NCBI GenBank assembly: GCA_936450465.1
Contig: OW388293.1
Coordinates: 25,011,860-25,075,859 of the forward strand
Length of the DNA: 64,000 nt
Source: Gibbula magus
Lineage: Eukaryota; Mollusca; Gastropoda; Trochida; Trochidae
Reading direction: 5' to 3'
Shown here: piece by piece, positions 40,801 to 52,849 of the stretch
Numbering within the stretch: position 1 is the stretch's first letter
Layout: every line of letters begins with the position of its first letter
Notes under the pieces: generated by a model
What the model was told of the DNA's origin: nothing
Databases searched by the model: none
Seen by the model: the letters and a program-made list of their open reading frames with translations, nothing else
Translations under genes and position numbers: made by a program

Positions 40801-41800
40801 GTAATAAAGGACTGGCATTTAACTCACAATTCTTCAAGAACCAATAGGCTGATATCCAGCGTCCAAAGAGATCTCTTTATTGTCGACCCACTTACAGTAA
40901 AAGCAGAGTGTCTGTGTACTTCAAGGTATATATATATATATATGCTGCAATCACAGGACCAGTAGAGACTCAAGGTCGTGATTCCAACCTCATTAACTAA
41001 TGAGATCTTTCATGTGCAAGAAACAATTCTAGCTATATCATTAGTAACACACACAGATTCCATCTCTTTGTCACCTTTGTTTAAATCCAGGAAGAAGAAT
41101 AAGGAAATAATACCAATTCCCAGTCTCACAAGTCACAGAATAATCACAGATAATGCAACTGTCACATTACTTTCTGGAGAAGCAATTCCTGTCCAACTTG
41201 TTGAATATCCACAAACCTTGAAGTCGACAAGGTCAGTTCAATGATGACATTCAAATTTAAAACAATAAAAGGAGCAATATTCCGCTGTCAAACAAAATCA
41301 CTTGTCGAAATAATCCAGCAAGCTAGATGAGTGTATGGTACGTTCTTGGACGTCACATCAAGTCCTCAAGACATTAATCTTAAAAAGAGCAATTCCAGAG
41401 TCTAACCAGGTGTACTCATTGCTGAGCAAGCAAAGTGGAAATCCACAAGATAAGTTCTTTGACTGTCACATAATTTCCTCAAGAACCAAGTCCAAATACA
41501 ACAATTCCATGCACCGTCAAGTAAGACTCCTTTGTTGAATAGTAACAACCACAAGGTAATCTTCCGCTGTGACACCTTACGACTAAAACCAAAATAACAT
41601 CATAGACATCCAGACCAAAATACAGTCTCCAGCGCCTGACAAGACCAGACTTCCTGTTGACACTTCACCAGGGTAGTGACAAGCACCTGTTAATAAACTA
41701 TCAAGAATCTATCAAGACTTCATCAGGCTCTATAGATCCAACACAATGTGATTCCACCAGCCATTCTACAACACTGCTGGTTGCTTGTGTTCCCTCACTG
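37860..41800. other. PLD 5' flank with quasi-periodic GTGATTCCA motifs
   Basis: No gene is supported here. Outside the 21-bp array, GTGATTCCA or a close variant recurs at about 37977, 38052, 38251, 38320, 39547, 40212, 40658, 40977, 41387, 41500 and 41747, often next to AACACT or CACTGG. It looks like an ancient, diverged tandem array. A small four-copy repeat of AACATCAAGTCAGAAGGGTT lies at 40103-40190. Confidence 0.5.
38490..39353. repeat. 21-bp minisatellite TCTCTTCTCTTCAGACACAAG
   Basis: About 41 units of a 21-bp repeat with 14-bp deletion variants. The unit length is a multiple of three, so frames appear to encode heptads such as VSSLQTQ; this is a consequence of the repeat. It lies about 650 bp upstream of the PLD start exon. 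Confidence 0.93.
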
Positions 41801-43439
41801 CTGGTTTCCAGGGCTATTTATAACTAGTCAGACTTGAGTCAGGCTCCAACTAATGGTACGAGTAGTAATATCATTAGCTGGAGGTGTTAGATGGAGGTAT
41901 TCTCGGATACAGCTCATTCTCTTGGATCATGATAAGGGATCAAACACTTCTCTCCATTAGCTGGTTCACAGCAGAATTTTATGGGGAGTTCAATATCAGC
42001 TGATATCAGAAATGTGCAGGTTTCACTATCCTCTCCTGCAGTCAGTGAACCATGACTCATTTAAGTAGAGTGAGATGAGTTGTCAGGTTGATGTTATCAG
42101 CTTTTAGTTTCATGTAAGTTGTTCTGCTTTGTTTTGCAGGCACAATTAACCATGATTAATGCCTATGATAATTAGCTCTCGCAAAGGGATGCCAAACTTT
42201 ATTCCACAATAATCACTCAACCATGAATTAAAGATAGTATCACTTCTTATCAGTGGTGAGGTAAGTATTATCTGTTCAATTGAAAATCCAGAACTACTAA
42301 CACATTTCTCAATATGGTCGATACACTTATCTAACTCTAAGCATAAAATATGTTTTGTGGCAACTTCTTCACTGTTTCGTAATAATCGATTAACCATAAT
42401 TGATGTGGTTATTTTATTAATTATTAATAAGTTGGCCACAGGCTAAAGATAGGCTCAGAATATCACACAGGTAAAGGGTTAAAACATACAAAACATCAAG
42501 AGACTAAAACCTTTCTCTCTAAAAAACTGAATAAAGACAATTTGTTGATCACATCAAAGCTGCCATATTGGTCGTACCTGTTGACATTTATTAAATCTTC
42601 TTGGGAAACAAAGCAAGTTTAGCACTGACTGAAATCACCAGCAGCTGTTTCTAAGCCGGTGCCAACTTGGTACCAGTTCCCAGACATCGGCCACATACCT
42701 GCAATATGTGCACGAATTTATGTTCCGGATTATTAACATACGAGGGCAGATACCTGCTGGGTCAACAAAATGTGCACTAATTGTGTGGGAGAATATTTTT
42801 TATAGATTTTTTTCGCCAATATTCAGATATTGGCCAATGCTTCCTGAAGAAACGTTTACAGCATGCAGTAGTATGAAGTTCTCTTTACAAACTTTCAGTT
42901 CAGTGTATTCAGTTTATCTACACCTAAGACCTAGCTAGGCTTTTTTTTTGCACAGTCACAGAGCAGGACGAACCGACCTTGTGAACAACCTGTCATGAGG
43001 AGAATTAGCATCCACCAAAAACAATAGAGTTGTCACTTGAGGTTAATAAGATAAGGTAAACAACATAGTGTTCATCCAGTACAAATTCAAGCATTTACTG
43101 AGCCCCCTCTAGACCCCTCCCCCCAAAATTATAAGCTTTGTGCATAGTGAATGTTCTTAACCCTCAAATCAATGCTTTGGTAAATATATTTTTAAATGAT
43201 TTTACATATCTTTAATTTCATTTAATAAAGTTCTACTGTAGTTTCTCCATGCAAGGAGAGAGTTAAACACCAGTATAATTAACCCAAAGGAATATACACC
43301 AATAATTCACAACTTATATTAGTATGAAATAAGCTTGAAGACCTGCGAGTCCAAAAGTGTAATTTCTCATTTTAAATGCTAAAATTAAAGAAAAACCTCA
43401 AAATGCTTACAAGCCCAGAGCAAAAGCTACTAGGTCGTG
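41801..43439. other. Upstream non-coding sequence, nothing recognised
   Basis: No supported exon, RNA or repeat. Short open frames here lack any family resemblance. Confidence 0.45.
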
Positions 43440-43790
43440 GGCAGTCTAATAGGTTTTGTTGTATATACGGATTATGTTATAGGCCACATCTCTCCCCAGT
43501 ATGTATACATGTGCAACAGGTATAGATTTAGCTCATCATAAATACATATTAACCACTTTTGCCTCTATATGCATGTTACCATATATTACCATAATACCTT
43601 ATAGTAACATTAAATGTTTTTAAGTCTCCCTTATTATATACTACCTCATATCACTAAACTTATATCAATATACATAGTATTACTCTAATGTACTTATTCC
43701 ATGTATAGTTTGTAGATTTGTACTCTGCCCCATGTGGGTGTCTGTGCAATAAAAAATCTTGAATCTTGAATCTTGTGCATAAATGCCAAC
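43440..43790 (+). repeat. Possible LINE 3' end
   Basis: Ends in GTGCAATAAAAAATCTTGAA followed by repeated AATCTTG, the kind of short tandem tail seen at 3' ends of CR1/L2/RTE-type LINEs. No coding part is recognisable. Confidence 0.4.
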
Positions 43791-44189
43791 AATGCTAACA
43801 AACCCAAATTGAGTGATTCGTAATTACCAACCCTCCAAAGGTAACCCTTAATCAGTGCCCCCTTTTAACATTGTGAGCCTTTCGTCATGCACACCCAGAA
43901 CAGTTCATACCTGTGAGTAGACTAACACAGGTGTGCCAGTGTCTAACTGTGTGATAACAATTTATATCTATAGATCTGTATAAGTTACTGGGTTATGTTA
44001 CACCAGCGCATTGGTTCGTATTCTTATTTCATGATGCATACATTTACTTATAATGGAATATCAAACAACGCAATTTTATCTACCAATGTAGACAGTTTAG
44101 ACAATGTTTTTGTGTATATTTGTCACAATAGTTCTAAAAAAACCATTTTGTTTATTTTCTCTATAAGGACATTTTTTTAATTTATCATA

Positions 44190-44451
44190 ACTTTTGCTGC
44201 TGAATTGATTATTGCAAAACCATTATAATGTTGAATCGGGGAATTGGGATTAAGGATGGTCACAACTATGTCATTCATGAAAGTCAAGGTCACAAAACTC
44301 TGTAGGAACATTACTCTCCCAAAGATAAACCCATATGCAAAATATGAAAAGAATCCAGTGAATAGTATTTGAGTTATTCCATTTCATACGGACGTACACA
44401 GCCGAATACTATATCCCCCGCTTCGCGCTAAACACACGGCGGGGGATAATT
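44190..44451. repeat. Dispersed repeat ending in a GGGGGAT hairpin
   Basis: Ends with TATATCCCCCGCTTCGCGCT and ACGGCGGGGGATAAT, an inverted repeat; upstream contains GGTCACAACTATGTC and CATACGGACGTACACAGCCG. Looks like the end of a dispersed repeat, class unknown. Confidence 0.45.
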
Positions 44452-45172
44452 AAGAAGAATTAGTTAACTCCGAACTGTGAACAATGAGCTAACAGAAGCA
44501 TCCATTACATTACACGCAGATCATCTTCCTCTGAGAGACAGATCAGCTCTCACACAGTGATATAACTAGATGTGATCGACTCTTATATCTCTCTCTGAAG
44601 GTTATACTTGTATATCATGTTACTAGCACTGGTATAACACAGTAACACTACACGACACCAACAGGATAAGTACTTGCATGTAACGTGGATATTCCTTATT
44701 CTTACTTACAATGTTTCACTTAACCCTTTTGGATCATGGAATATTCTGTCATTCTTTTTTTCCATATTTTTCATATTTTACAATAATCAATTTGACAACA
44801 GTGAACATATTAACCCAATTGTGAGATAGTTTAAAGTTACCTTAATCTATATACAGCTGATGATCTTTGTGAGCAAGTTTTGATTCCTGTAAAATGGAAA
44901 ATCAGAATGGTTTGGCGCCAACTAAATTGAACAGTAAAGTTTATTTCAGTGTCAGACATATCTGAATAAGAATAATCAAGTAAACATACTGCTGTTCTCC
45001 CATTTCCTACACTCACATAGACAACTTCTCGGGTAGGATGAGGAAAGTGACACTGGCTATACCCATGTTTAACCCTAAGAGAGTTAAAGACCTCAAAACT
45101 GCACATTAGGTTAGTTACCTTATCCCACCTGGTACCCACCTATACTGCTGTTTACACAGAGGTACATTTTGA

Positions 45173-45488
45173 GGTGAGGTGAGGTGAGTTAGGGTTTAAC
45201 ACCGCTTTCAAGAGTATTTCACTTATATAGCGGCTGCTAGTATTATGGCAGTGAGAAAGCCCGCAACGCCATGTGGCATAGCATTGCAGTGAAACCTGCA
45301 AGCATCGGCTGGAACTAGCAAACCATGGATGGTACTGCACTGAAATTCAGTGTTGCATTGCACCCAAACCTTACTGCGTGTAGAACAGTTGTCTGCTGCA
45401 GACAAAGTATCAGTGCCCCTGGCGGGATTCGAACCCCGGACCTCTTGATCCGAAGCCGAACACGCTAACCACTGCGCTATCCCGCCCC
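45173..45488 (-). mobile_element. tRNA-derived SINE with 12-bp target duplication
   Basis: The minus-strand head GGGCGGGATAGCGCAGTGGT has A box TAGCGCAGTGG and B box GGTTCGAATCC. The body matches 56694-56998, and the 3' tail is CTCACCTCACCTCACC. Flanked by a perfect direct repeat GGTACATTTTGA (45161-45172 and 45489-45500), showing LINE-type target-primed insertion. Confidence 0.88.
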
Positions 45489-45500
45489 GGTACATTTTGA

Positions 45501-47907
45501 AGTTACTTGTCACCCACCTCATATTTGACTTGTAAGGGAGATCTAAAACCTCAGTTGATGAATAAATCCCTTACCATTCTAATGACCAGTTTACAGGAAT
45601 CATAAGTAGAATCAAGGAATCATAAGTAGAATGCCCAGGGGCAAAAATAGTCTATGACACGATATCACTGCATTACTGTTACTGTGCAAAATACTTCAAC
45701 TCTCAAATTAAGTTCATGAAGTTACCAGTATTCACTCATCCATAGAAAAGACATTACCATTTTTGCTGAAACTGTACAAGTACAAAATTGCACTTTACAA
45801 AGGGCCACTGCAATCAACTGCTGAATATGATAGTTATAAACACAACAATAGAACCATTGGCTTTGTAGCTCATTAGGTACTGCATTATTCATTATCTCTA
45901 AGGTAAAGACTAACATATCAAATAATAAGGCATTGTTCTGGTCTATATTGTGGTTTGTACAGTCACCAGATTTACAAATCATAATCTACATTGTTCAAGA
46001 TGTCTACACAAATATATTTACCCTACACCTTTGCATTCTAAGGAAGAAGTAACATGTGAATTCTATAGCTGTGACTCAGTCACCCTGTTATAAGCCCATC
46101 TGACCTTTCAAAATGAGCTAAACATCTAATCTAAACTCATTTACGAAATTTTTATTTTTATAAATATTACTAAATATTTACGAAAACAATACATCAAAGC
46201 ACTGTAAATACTGAATTACATATCATTTAAAAACATGACAACATATATACATAGACAGTTCTTGTATTTCAAAGAAACCGATAATTTTCAGTTACATTTG
46301 GATCTAACGAAAACCCATCAAAAGAAGCCAATTTGAATTTGATGCTAGTTTAATATTGCTGTGTGTATTCTTGTTGATATATCAGGATAACGCTACGCCT
46401 ACACAACAGACCTCGTATGAATTATCCTTAGATCAATACTTCCCACAATTTAATTTAGGAACACACTCTACCATATGTTTCCAGAATGGAGAAAAAATTT
46501 GCTTATTAATTGAATCCCAACTTCACACAAATGGTTCGTCCCTTTATATTTATAATCTCCATTTTCAATTTTAATGTTCGAAATAACGTAATATCTAAGT
46601 TTAAGCAGAGATTTTGAAATCATCGAGTTAAAATGTCACTGATAAAAATGTTACAAATCCTGAGGGATATGTAAATTTACATTTGCGATTAGCTTTCCAA
46701 TATCTTTCAACTCATATGAGTCAGATCCAAACTTGACAACAAATCTCTCCCAAAACTGTTTACTCAAGTCATTTTTTCCCACATACCCACAGTTACAAGT
46801 GGACTGTTTCTGGTCTAGAAATAGAGAATCGTGATTGGTTGCAATCACAGTAAGTTGTCCAATCAGCAATGTTGTTTCAAACTGTCCATTCAGATTGTTT
46901 CTGTAAACATTGGAAAGACTTGAGTTAAAGTTATACCAAAAGATGTTTAAAGATGTCATGTTTTAGGCCTAACAAAGAAAACTGTCCTTCTGCGCAGAAA
47001 AACCTAGAGAAGTAATCTTTGAAACAGCAAACTTAATATAATACTGCAAAACAGAGCAGGGAAAGGTGGATTATTTTTTTTTGACAATTTTAATCCTAAG
47101 TTAAAGAAACGTTACCATGGTTACAGACAGTCAAATGAGCCTAACTGGATGAGATACACTGGAAACATCATGAATTTAGATGACAGTCTCTTAAGATCAC
47201 TTGTCTGTGATGTCAACCAAATGTGAGACAAAAACATATCTGAATTACAAGAATCTGCAATTCACATTACAGACTCCCCTGTCAAGTCATGTGATATCTT
47301 CATATTTACTGGTTGTCTAACCATGTGACTGTGCATGAATCACATGGTGTGATGATTGACTTATATCACATGTAAATCCAGTGCATGAAAGTATTATCCA
47401 CCTGGAGAATTGTAATATTGTCTGTATCTGCTGAAAAGGTTGAATAATTCATATTGACAGATATGTATGAAACTGAACTGTTTATATTATGGAAGAAATA
47501 TACATAATTCTGATTATTTTTTTTATAGATTTTCATGTAGGATAAAATTCACAGAATAACAAAATTTGAATATTTTTATTTGATTACAAAATAAATATAC
47601 ATGAATTCAATATTTTTCAGTATGTTTTAATTCATTATATTAGATACCCGCGGCAATAAAACATAGGCGGTCAATGGGACCGACAGCGTGCTTTATGAGA
47701 CAATAAAACATGCTCGTGATTTTAGACATCAGTTTGAGCGTCGCTTAGCTAATGACGTCACATTTTACGTCACTTTGATTGTTCAATGCTAGTGAACGTG
47801 TTCTACGATGGGAGGCATTAATATTTTCAAAAAATAATATATACAAACAACATAATATCTGTACGGCTTTTATATAAAAGCGAGTAACTGTTAAAGGGCA
47901 TCTCATA
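45501..47907. other. Upstream non-coding sequence, no supported gene
   Basis: A 102-codon minus-strand frame at 46651-46959 resembles no family I recognise. Part of its DNA (TAGAAATAGAGAATC...TGCAATCA) recurs, diverged, near 53553-53590, so it may be repeat-derived. Confidence 0.45.
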
Positions 47908-48056
47908 TAAGAAATAGAAGACTCGTTGTTGTGCTTTATCGTAGAATAAAACATAGCAGAGAGCATAAAACACTCAGGGCTGCGCCTTTCGTGTTTTATG
48001 CTCCCTGCTATGTTTTATTCAACGATAAAGCACGCCAACTCGTCTTCTATTTCTTA
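47908..48056. repeat. Hairpin element
   Basis: 149-bp palindrome with arms beginning TAAGAAATAGAAGACTCGTT and ending with the complement. The inner part ATAAAACATAGCAGAGAGCA faces TGCTCCCTGCTATGTTTTAT around a GC-rich loop. Few mismatches. Confidence 0.8.
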
Positions 48057-48234
48057 ATTAATCAATCTAGTTTAAATGGGTTTACATCTGAAAGAATTAT
48101 TTGCTGCATATTTATTTTTTGAAAACAATTCAGGAAAGTAGATTTTAATAGTATGAGCAGACATATGGGTTAATAAAAAAAAAACCATCACAGTGTTTTA
48201 AGTTTTCAAATTTTATTGAATTTTGATGAAGAAC

Positions 48235-48655
48235 AGGAAGACCATGTAAGCACAGTCGATTGATAACAGAAAACTGACTTCCTGAAACTAGATTAAATGT
48301 AACATTTGTTTTGTCAACCTACTTGATACAAATGTCAGAATAAATTGTGGAAATGCCAGGTCCAAAAACACTTGAACAAAATCATCATCTATATGTTTTT
48401 TTAAATTGAATTTGCAATGTTAGCTTGCAGTTGCTCTGTTTCAATATTTGTACCTATTTATATTGTAAAATGTTGTTTTATGAATGAAACATGTCATATA
48501 TGTCTATGTATCTGAAAAAGAAATAAAATTATAAAAAAAAAAGGAAGACCATATAAGCACAGTCGATTGATAACAGAAAACTGACTTCCTGAAACTAGAT
48601 TAAATGTAACATTTGTTTTGTCAACCTACTTGATACAAATGTCAGAATAAATTGT
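48235..48655. repeat. 115-bp direct duplication flanking an A-tailed segment
   Basis: The segment GGAAGACCATGTAAGCACAG...AATAAATTGT at 48235-48350 is repeated at 48541-48655. The intervening piece ends AAATAAAATTATAAAAAAAA, which resembles a retroposed, polyadenylated insert. Confidence 0.65.
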
Positions 48656-48980
48656 TTCCTTCGCTGAACCCAATAAAATACATTAATGAAGCAGGACCTG
48701 ATATTTATAAGGATCATACACATCTGGAGGTAGGATGGATATAGAACATTAACAGCTACAATTGCACCCTTCAAAAATAATTACTATAAACATAGCCATG
48801 GGCTCTGTAGCTCATCAGGAATTTCATGAATTATTATCTCAGATTGATGAGTGAATTGTTTAAGAACTGCTGAATTCAGAAAAAGATATTTATATTTTGT
48901 AATTATAACTGCTTCAAAAGATATTTGCAACACAAGGTTTCAGCATTCCAATGTTTTTTGTTCATTTAGAGTAGTAAAAA

Positions 48981-49540
48981 TAGAGCCATGGGCTCTGTAG
49001 CTATCGTGCTTTATAGTGATTTATGTTGTAAACTTAAATAATTTGTTCATATAAAGCATAATTCATAGCAATAAATTTAAAACATAAACATCTAAAACTG
49101 ATTAGTGTCAGTGCAGGAGACCTACATGACTGGATCACCACACGGTTGTCTAAATAATAACATTCCTGCAATGATCTAGAACAAATGCTCAAAGAAACCT
49201 ATACAATTCAACTATGCTCCCCAAATCATGATACTGGCACAAAACAGTCCAATCTTTGCAGGTGTTTTTTTAGATAAGTGTTCCTTGACAAATTAAATTC
49301 TTTATGTAATAAAACTGTAATTCTGAAAATTGGTTTGGGAGAAGTCGTTTAGAGTTTTGGCTAATAATAGCTCCAAGCCCATGTTTGAGGGAGTTGATTT
49401 CCAAATGAACAAACTATGATCCCCTAGATGCAAGGTACCTCCATAAAATTGCAACTTTGGGTAAAAAATGTGAAAAGTTTACGGGTGATGGATGACGCCA
49501 GATGGACGACGGAAGGACCCCATAAGTCACCTGGTCTTTC
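48981..49540. repeat. Degenerate relative of the 51750 element
   Basis: Starts AGAGCCATGGGCTCTGTAGC and ends with AAAAGTTTACGGGTGATGGA...CCCCATAAGTCACCTGGTCT, comparable with the two ends of 51750-52846, but without the tandem interior. Confidence 0.5.
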
Positions 49541-49638
49541 ATTACAAGTTCATTACACATTAACTTGTGTAATTTTTGTTTTTATTTTTGTAAATTAACA
49601 TCAAAACATCTTAAAACAAATCTTTGATTAAATCAAAT

Positions 49639-51243
49639 TCGAACAAACCTGTATAGGTTCCAGATTCTTTGAAGAGGATCCTCCTTGGGGTACTTATTGA
49701 ATAAAATCGGTAATTTTAGGTATATGATAGGTTGTAACTTTTTTTTCCACATAAAAAATGATTAAAAACTAAAAAATCGCATTTGGGCCACCCCTCTTGA
49801 GCCTCCAACCCTGGCAGTTGCTATGCAGCCAAGGGGCAGATAACTCTATTCTCACCACTTTTCAATCGGGTCAGCCCAGACTGAATTAGGGGAGGAGGGA
49901 GGCCCTACCCCAAGGAGGATCCTCTTCAAAGAATCTGGAACCTATACAGGTTTGTTCGATTCTTTTTCAGAAGGGATCCTCCTTAGGGGTACTTATTGGA
50001 TAAAATAGAGTCAATGACAGAGACAGAGTCAATGGCACTGGAATTCAGTCTGCACAAGTAAGTACATAGAATAGAGGAGTAACTCACCCAAAGTACCAGT
50101 CTGTATCCACCATGGGAAAGTGAGCAAACGACCTGGGGCTTAACCGACGGACTAAGGCCGCCTTATAGGCCTGAAGACCCCGCCCTCTTGCTCTTGGAAA
50201 GGCCTCCCCTGCGTCCGGGGCAGCAACGCCAGGGATGGCCTCTGAGATTAAGTCTCGGAGGTTCCTGATCACAGCGGCAGCTGATACGGTAACCGAGTCC
50301 TCCCGGCCCTCGTCCACATCCATGTACTCCACCCCCGTTCGCTCTGACAGGCCGGATCCCACCTCAGAGTCTACAAGGGAGGAATGACGGATGGGGACAA
50401 AAGGTCGGGCGAACACGTCAGCTGTCCCGAACTGGACTCAAGTGGGTTCCCCCGCAACCTGGGTCATGGGGGGGGGGGGCTTGTGGAGTCCCCGCGCTGG
50501 CTGGACGGCACCGTCACTGGGACGGCGGTCTCGGAGCGAGGGGCAGGGGGTAGAAGTCGCTGATCCTGCAAAACAAAGGAGGCGCCTCATTCCCTGACAT
50601 AGGTACCTGGCCCAGGTGACCTTCTCCGGCGAGAGGTACCAGGGTAGGCGGAACCAGCTGGCTCTCAGACGGGATCTGACCGGCGTCAGGTGTCTTGGAG
50701 GGCTGGGTGGAGGCGTAATTGGGACTCCAGGCTCGTCAGACCAATGCCTGGGAGCTGGAGACCCTGGGTTGATCCTGTGTCTTGGACTAGACCAAGACTG
50801 GGACCTCCCCTTATAGCCGGGTTTGCATCTTGGGAGGATTCCCGCCACGTGCGAAAAACAAAGTTACAATATTCACGAAGTTAATACTAGAAATGCGAAG
50901 CCATTCTACCCTACTGAAAGAATGTAGAAGTTACCACATATACAGATTCTTTCTGGGACATTTTCTTGGATTGATCTAGTAGCAGAACATAGAAAAAGAT
51001 TGCTGAACTTCTGAAACGTCTTCACCTGGGAATGACAGATTGAAAAGTGGTGAGAATAGAGTTATCTGCCCCTTGGTTGCATAGCAACCACCAGGGTTGG
51101 AGGCTCAAGAGGGGTGGCCCAAATGCGATTTTTTAGTTTTAATCATTTTTTATGTGGAAAAAATAGTTACAACCTATCATATACCTAAAATTACCGATTT
51201 TATGCAATAAGTACCCAAAGGAGGATCCCTTCTGAAAAATAAT
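49639..51243 (-). mobile_element. Internally deleted DIRS element (non-autonomous)
   Basis: The same family as 18208-24700: left end TCGAACAAACCTGTATAGG, an internal complementary region (CAGGTTTGTTCGATTCTTTT) at about 49920-49990, and right end AGGAGGATCCCTTCTGAAA. Only 1.6 kb remains. RT, RNase H and recombinase are gone; a gag fragment ([20 protein letters not shown], minus strand, 50084-50416) survives. The inverted repeats are diverged from the 18-24 kb element but match each other, so this is a separate subfamily. Confidence 0.88.
50084..50416 (-). pseudogene. DIRS gag fragment
   Basis: Reads [20 protein letters not shown], then [17 protein letters not shown], closely matching the gag-like region at 22065-23189 of the larger element, then runs into unrelated frame after a deletion. 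Confidence 0.8.
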
Positions 51244-51749
51244 TATATTTTAATTTCTAGCTGGGTTAATTGTTTTAAATTTCTCAATCCACCTATGATA
51301 GCACAAACAAAGTAAAGACAGTAGTGGTTTAATTCAGACATGCTCAAATCAAATGAGTCAGCAGTGCACTTACTGTAAATCAAACTTCTCAAAGAAAGGT
51401 GCAGAATTTGAACAATTGCAAGAGTACCCAATGACATCGAGGAAGTCGATGCGAGTTACATTATACAATGCCATGTGTTATCGACACACGTTCTGCAAAG
51501 GAAGTCAAGACAACCTAGTAACACAGAAACTGTACATGATATTGATTCTAGTGACAGCTAGACTAACATAGTCTATATTCACCTGGATATAGTCTACATT
51601 TACCTGAGTATAGTCTACATTTACCTGAAAATAGCTTACATTTACATGAATATAGGAGTCACTAACGCTATCCACATTTTATTTCATCTCAATCATATCA
51701 TTGAAGGAATGCGTGAGAGAAAATATAAACTCTTTACATTTAAAAAAAA

Positions 51750-52846
51750 TAGAGCCATGGGCTCTGTAGCTCATCAGGATTTCATTGATTTACTATCTAA
51801 AGTTGAATATTTAAGTTATTTAAGTTATTGTTTACAAGCAAAAGATAGATTCTTAGATCATGACCACTGTGACGTCATTTGGGGTCACGGGGTCACATAA
51901 TTTACAATTTAGAATCCCCATTGGCCAAGGAGTCTGCACACAACTTTTCAGCTCTCTAGACCTTTTGAAACTGGAGAAGAAGATGAAAATAGGTTTTTAA
52001 GGATGTGACCCCTGTGACCCCATTTGGGGTCACGGGGTCACATAATCTACAATTTAGAATCCCCATTGGCCAAGGAGTCTGCACACAACTTTTCAGCTCT
52101 CTAGACCTTTTGGAACTGGAGAAGAAGATGAAAATAGGTTTTTAAGGATGTGACCCTTGTGACCCAATTTGGGGTCACGGGGTCACATAATCTACAATTT
52201 AGAATCACCATTGGCCAATGAGTCTGCACATAACTTTTCAGCTCTCTAGACCTTTTGGAACTGGAGAAGAAGATGAAAATAGGTTTTTAAGGATGTGAAA
52301 TCTGTGACCCCATTTGGGGTCACGGGGTCACATAATCTACAATTTAGAATCCCCATTGGCCAAGGAGTCTGCACACAACTTTTCAGCTCTCTAGACCTTT
52401 TGGAACTGGAGAAGAAGATGAAAATAGGTTTTTAAGGATGTGACCCCTGTGACCCCATTTGGGGTCATGGGGTCACGAAATCTACAATTTAGAATCCCCA
52501 TTGGCCAAGGAGTCTGCACACAACTTTTCAGCGCTCTAGACCTTTTGGAACTGAAGAAGTAGATGAAAATAGGTTTTTAAGAATGTGACTCCTGTGACCC
52601 CATTTGGGGTCATGGGGTCATGAAATTTACAATTTAGAATCCCCATTGGTCAAGGAGTCTGCACATAAAATTTCAGCTCTGTGGAGTCATTGGTTCTGGA
52701 GAAGAAGTCGAAAAAGCGAAAAGTTTACGGATGGACGGATGGACGGATTGACGGATGGACGGATGGACGGATGGACGGACGGATGGACGGACGCCGGACA
52801 CCATGCCATGCCATAAGCCCATCGGGCCTTTCAGGCCTGATGAGCT
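51750..52846. repeat. Element with 145-bp internal tandem repeat
   Basis: The left end GGGCTCTGTAGCTCATCAGG and right end CCTGATGAGCTAAA are inverted (TAGCTCATCAGG). The interior is a tandem array of a 145-bp unit, anchored on GGGGTCA at 51881, 52026, 52171, 52316, 52461 and 52606. Each unit carries the palindrome GTGACCCCATTTGGGGTCAC. The right part ends in a GGATGGAC microsatellite (52730-52795). Related left-end fragments lie near 14982, 45849, 48792 and 48981. Confidence 0.85.
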
Positions 52847-52849
52847 AAA

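Noticed and set aside
45415..45488. tRNA gene on the minus strand
   Set aside because: Good A and B boxes, but it is part of a 316-bp element with target duplication and a second genomic copy at 56694, so a SINE.
46651..46959. 102-codon minus-strand frame as a host exon
   Set aside because: No family resemblance; part of its DNA is repeated near 53553, and splice sites are not consistent with neighbours.
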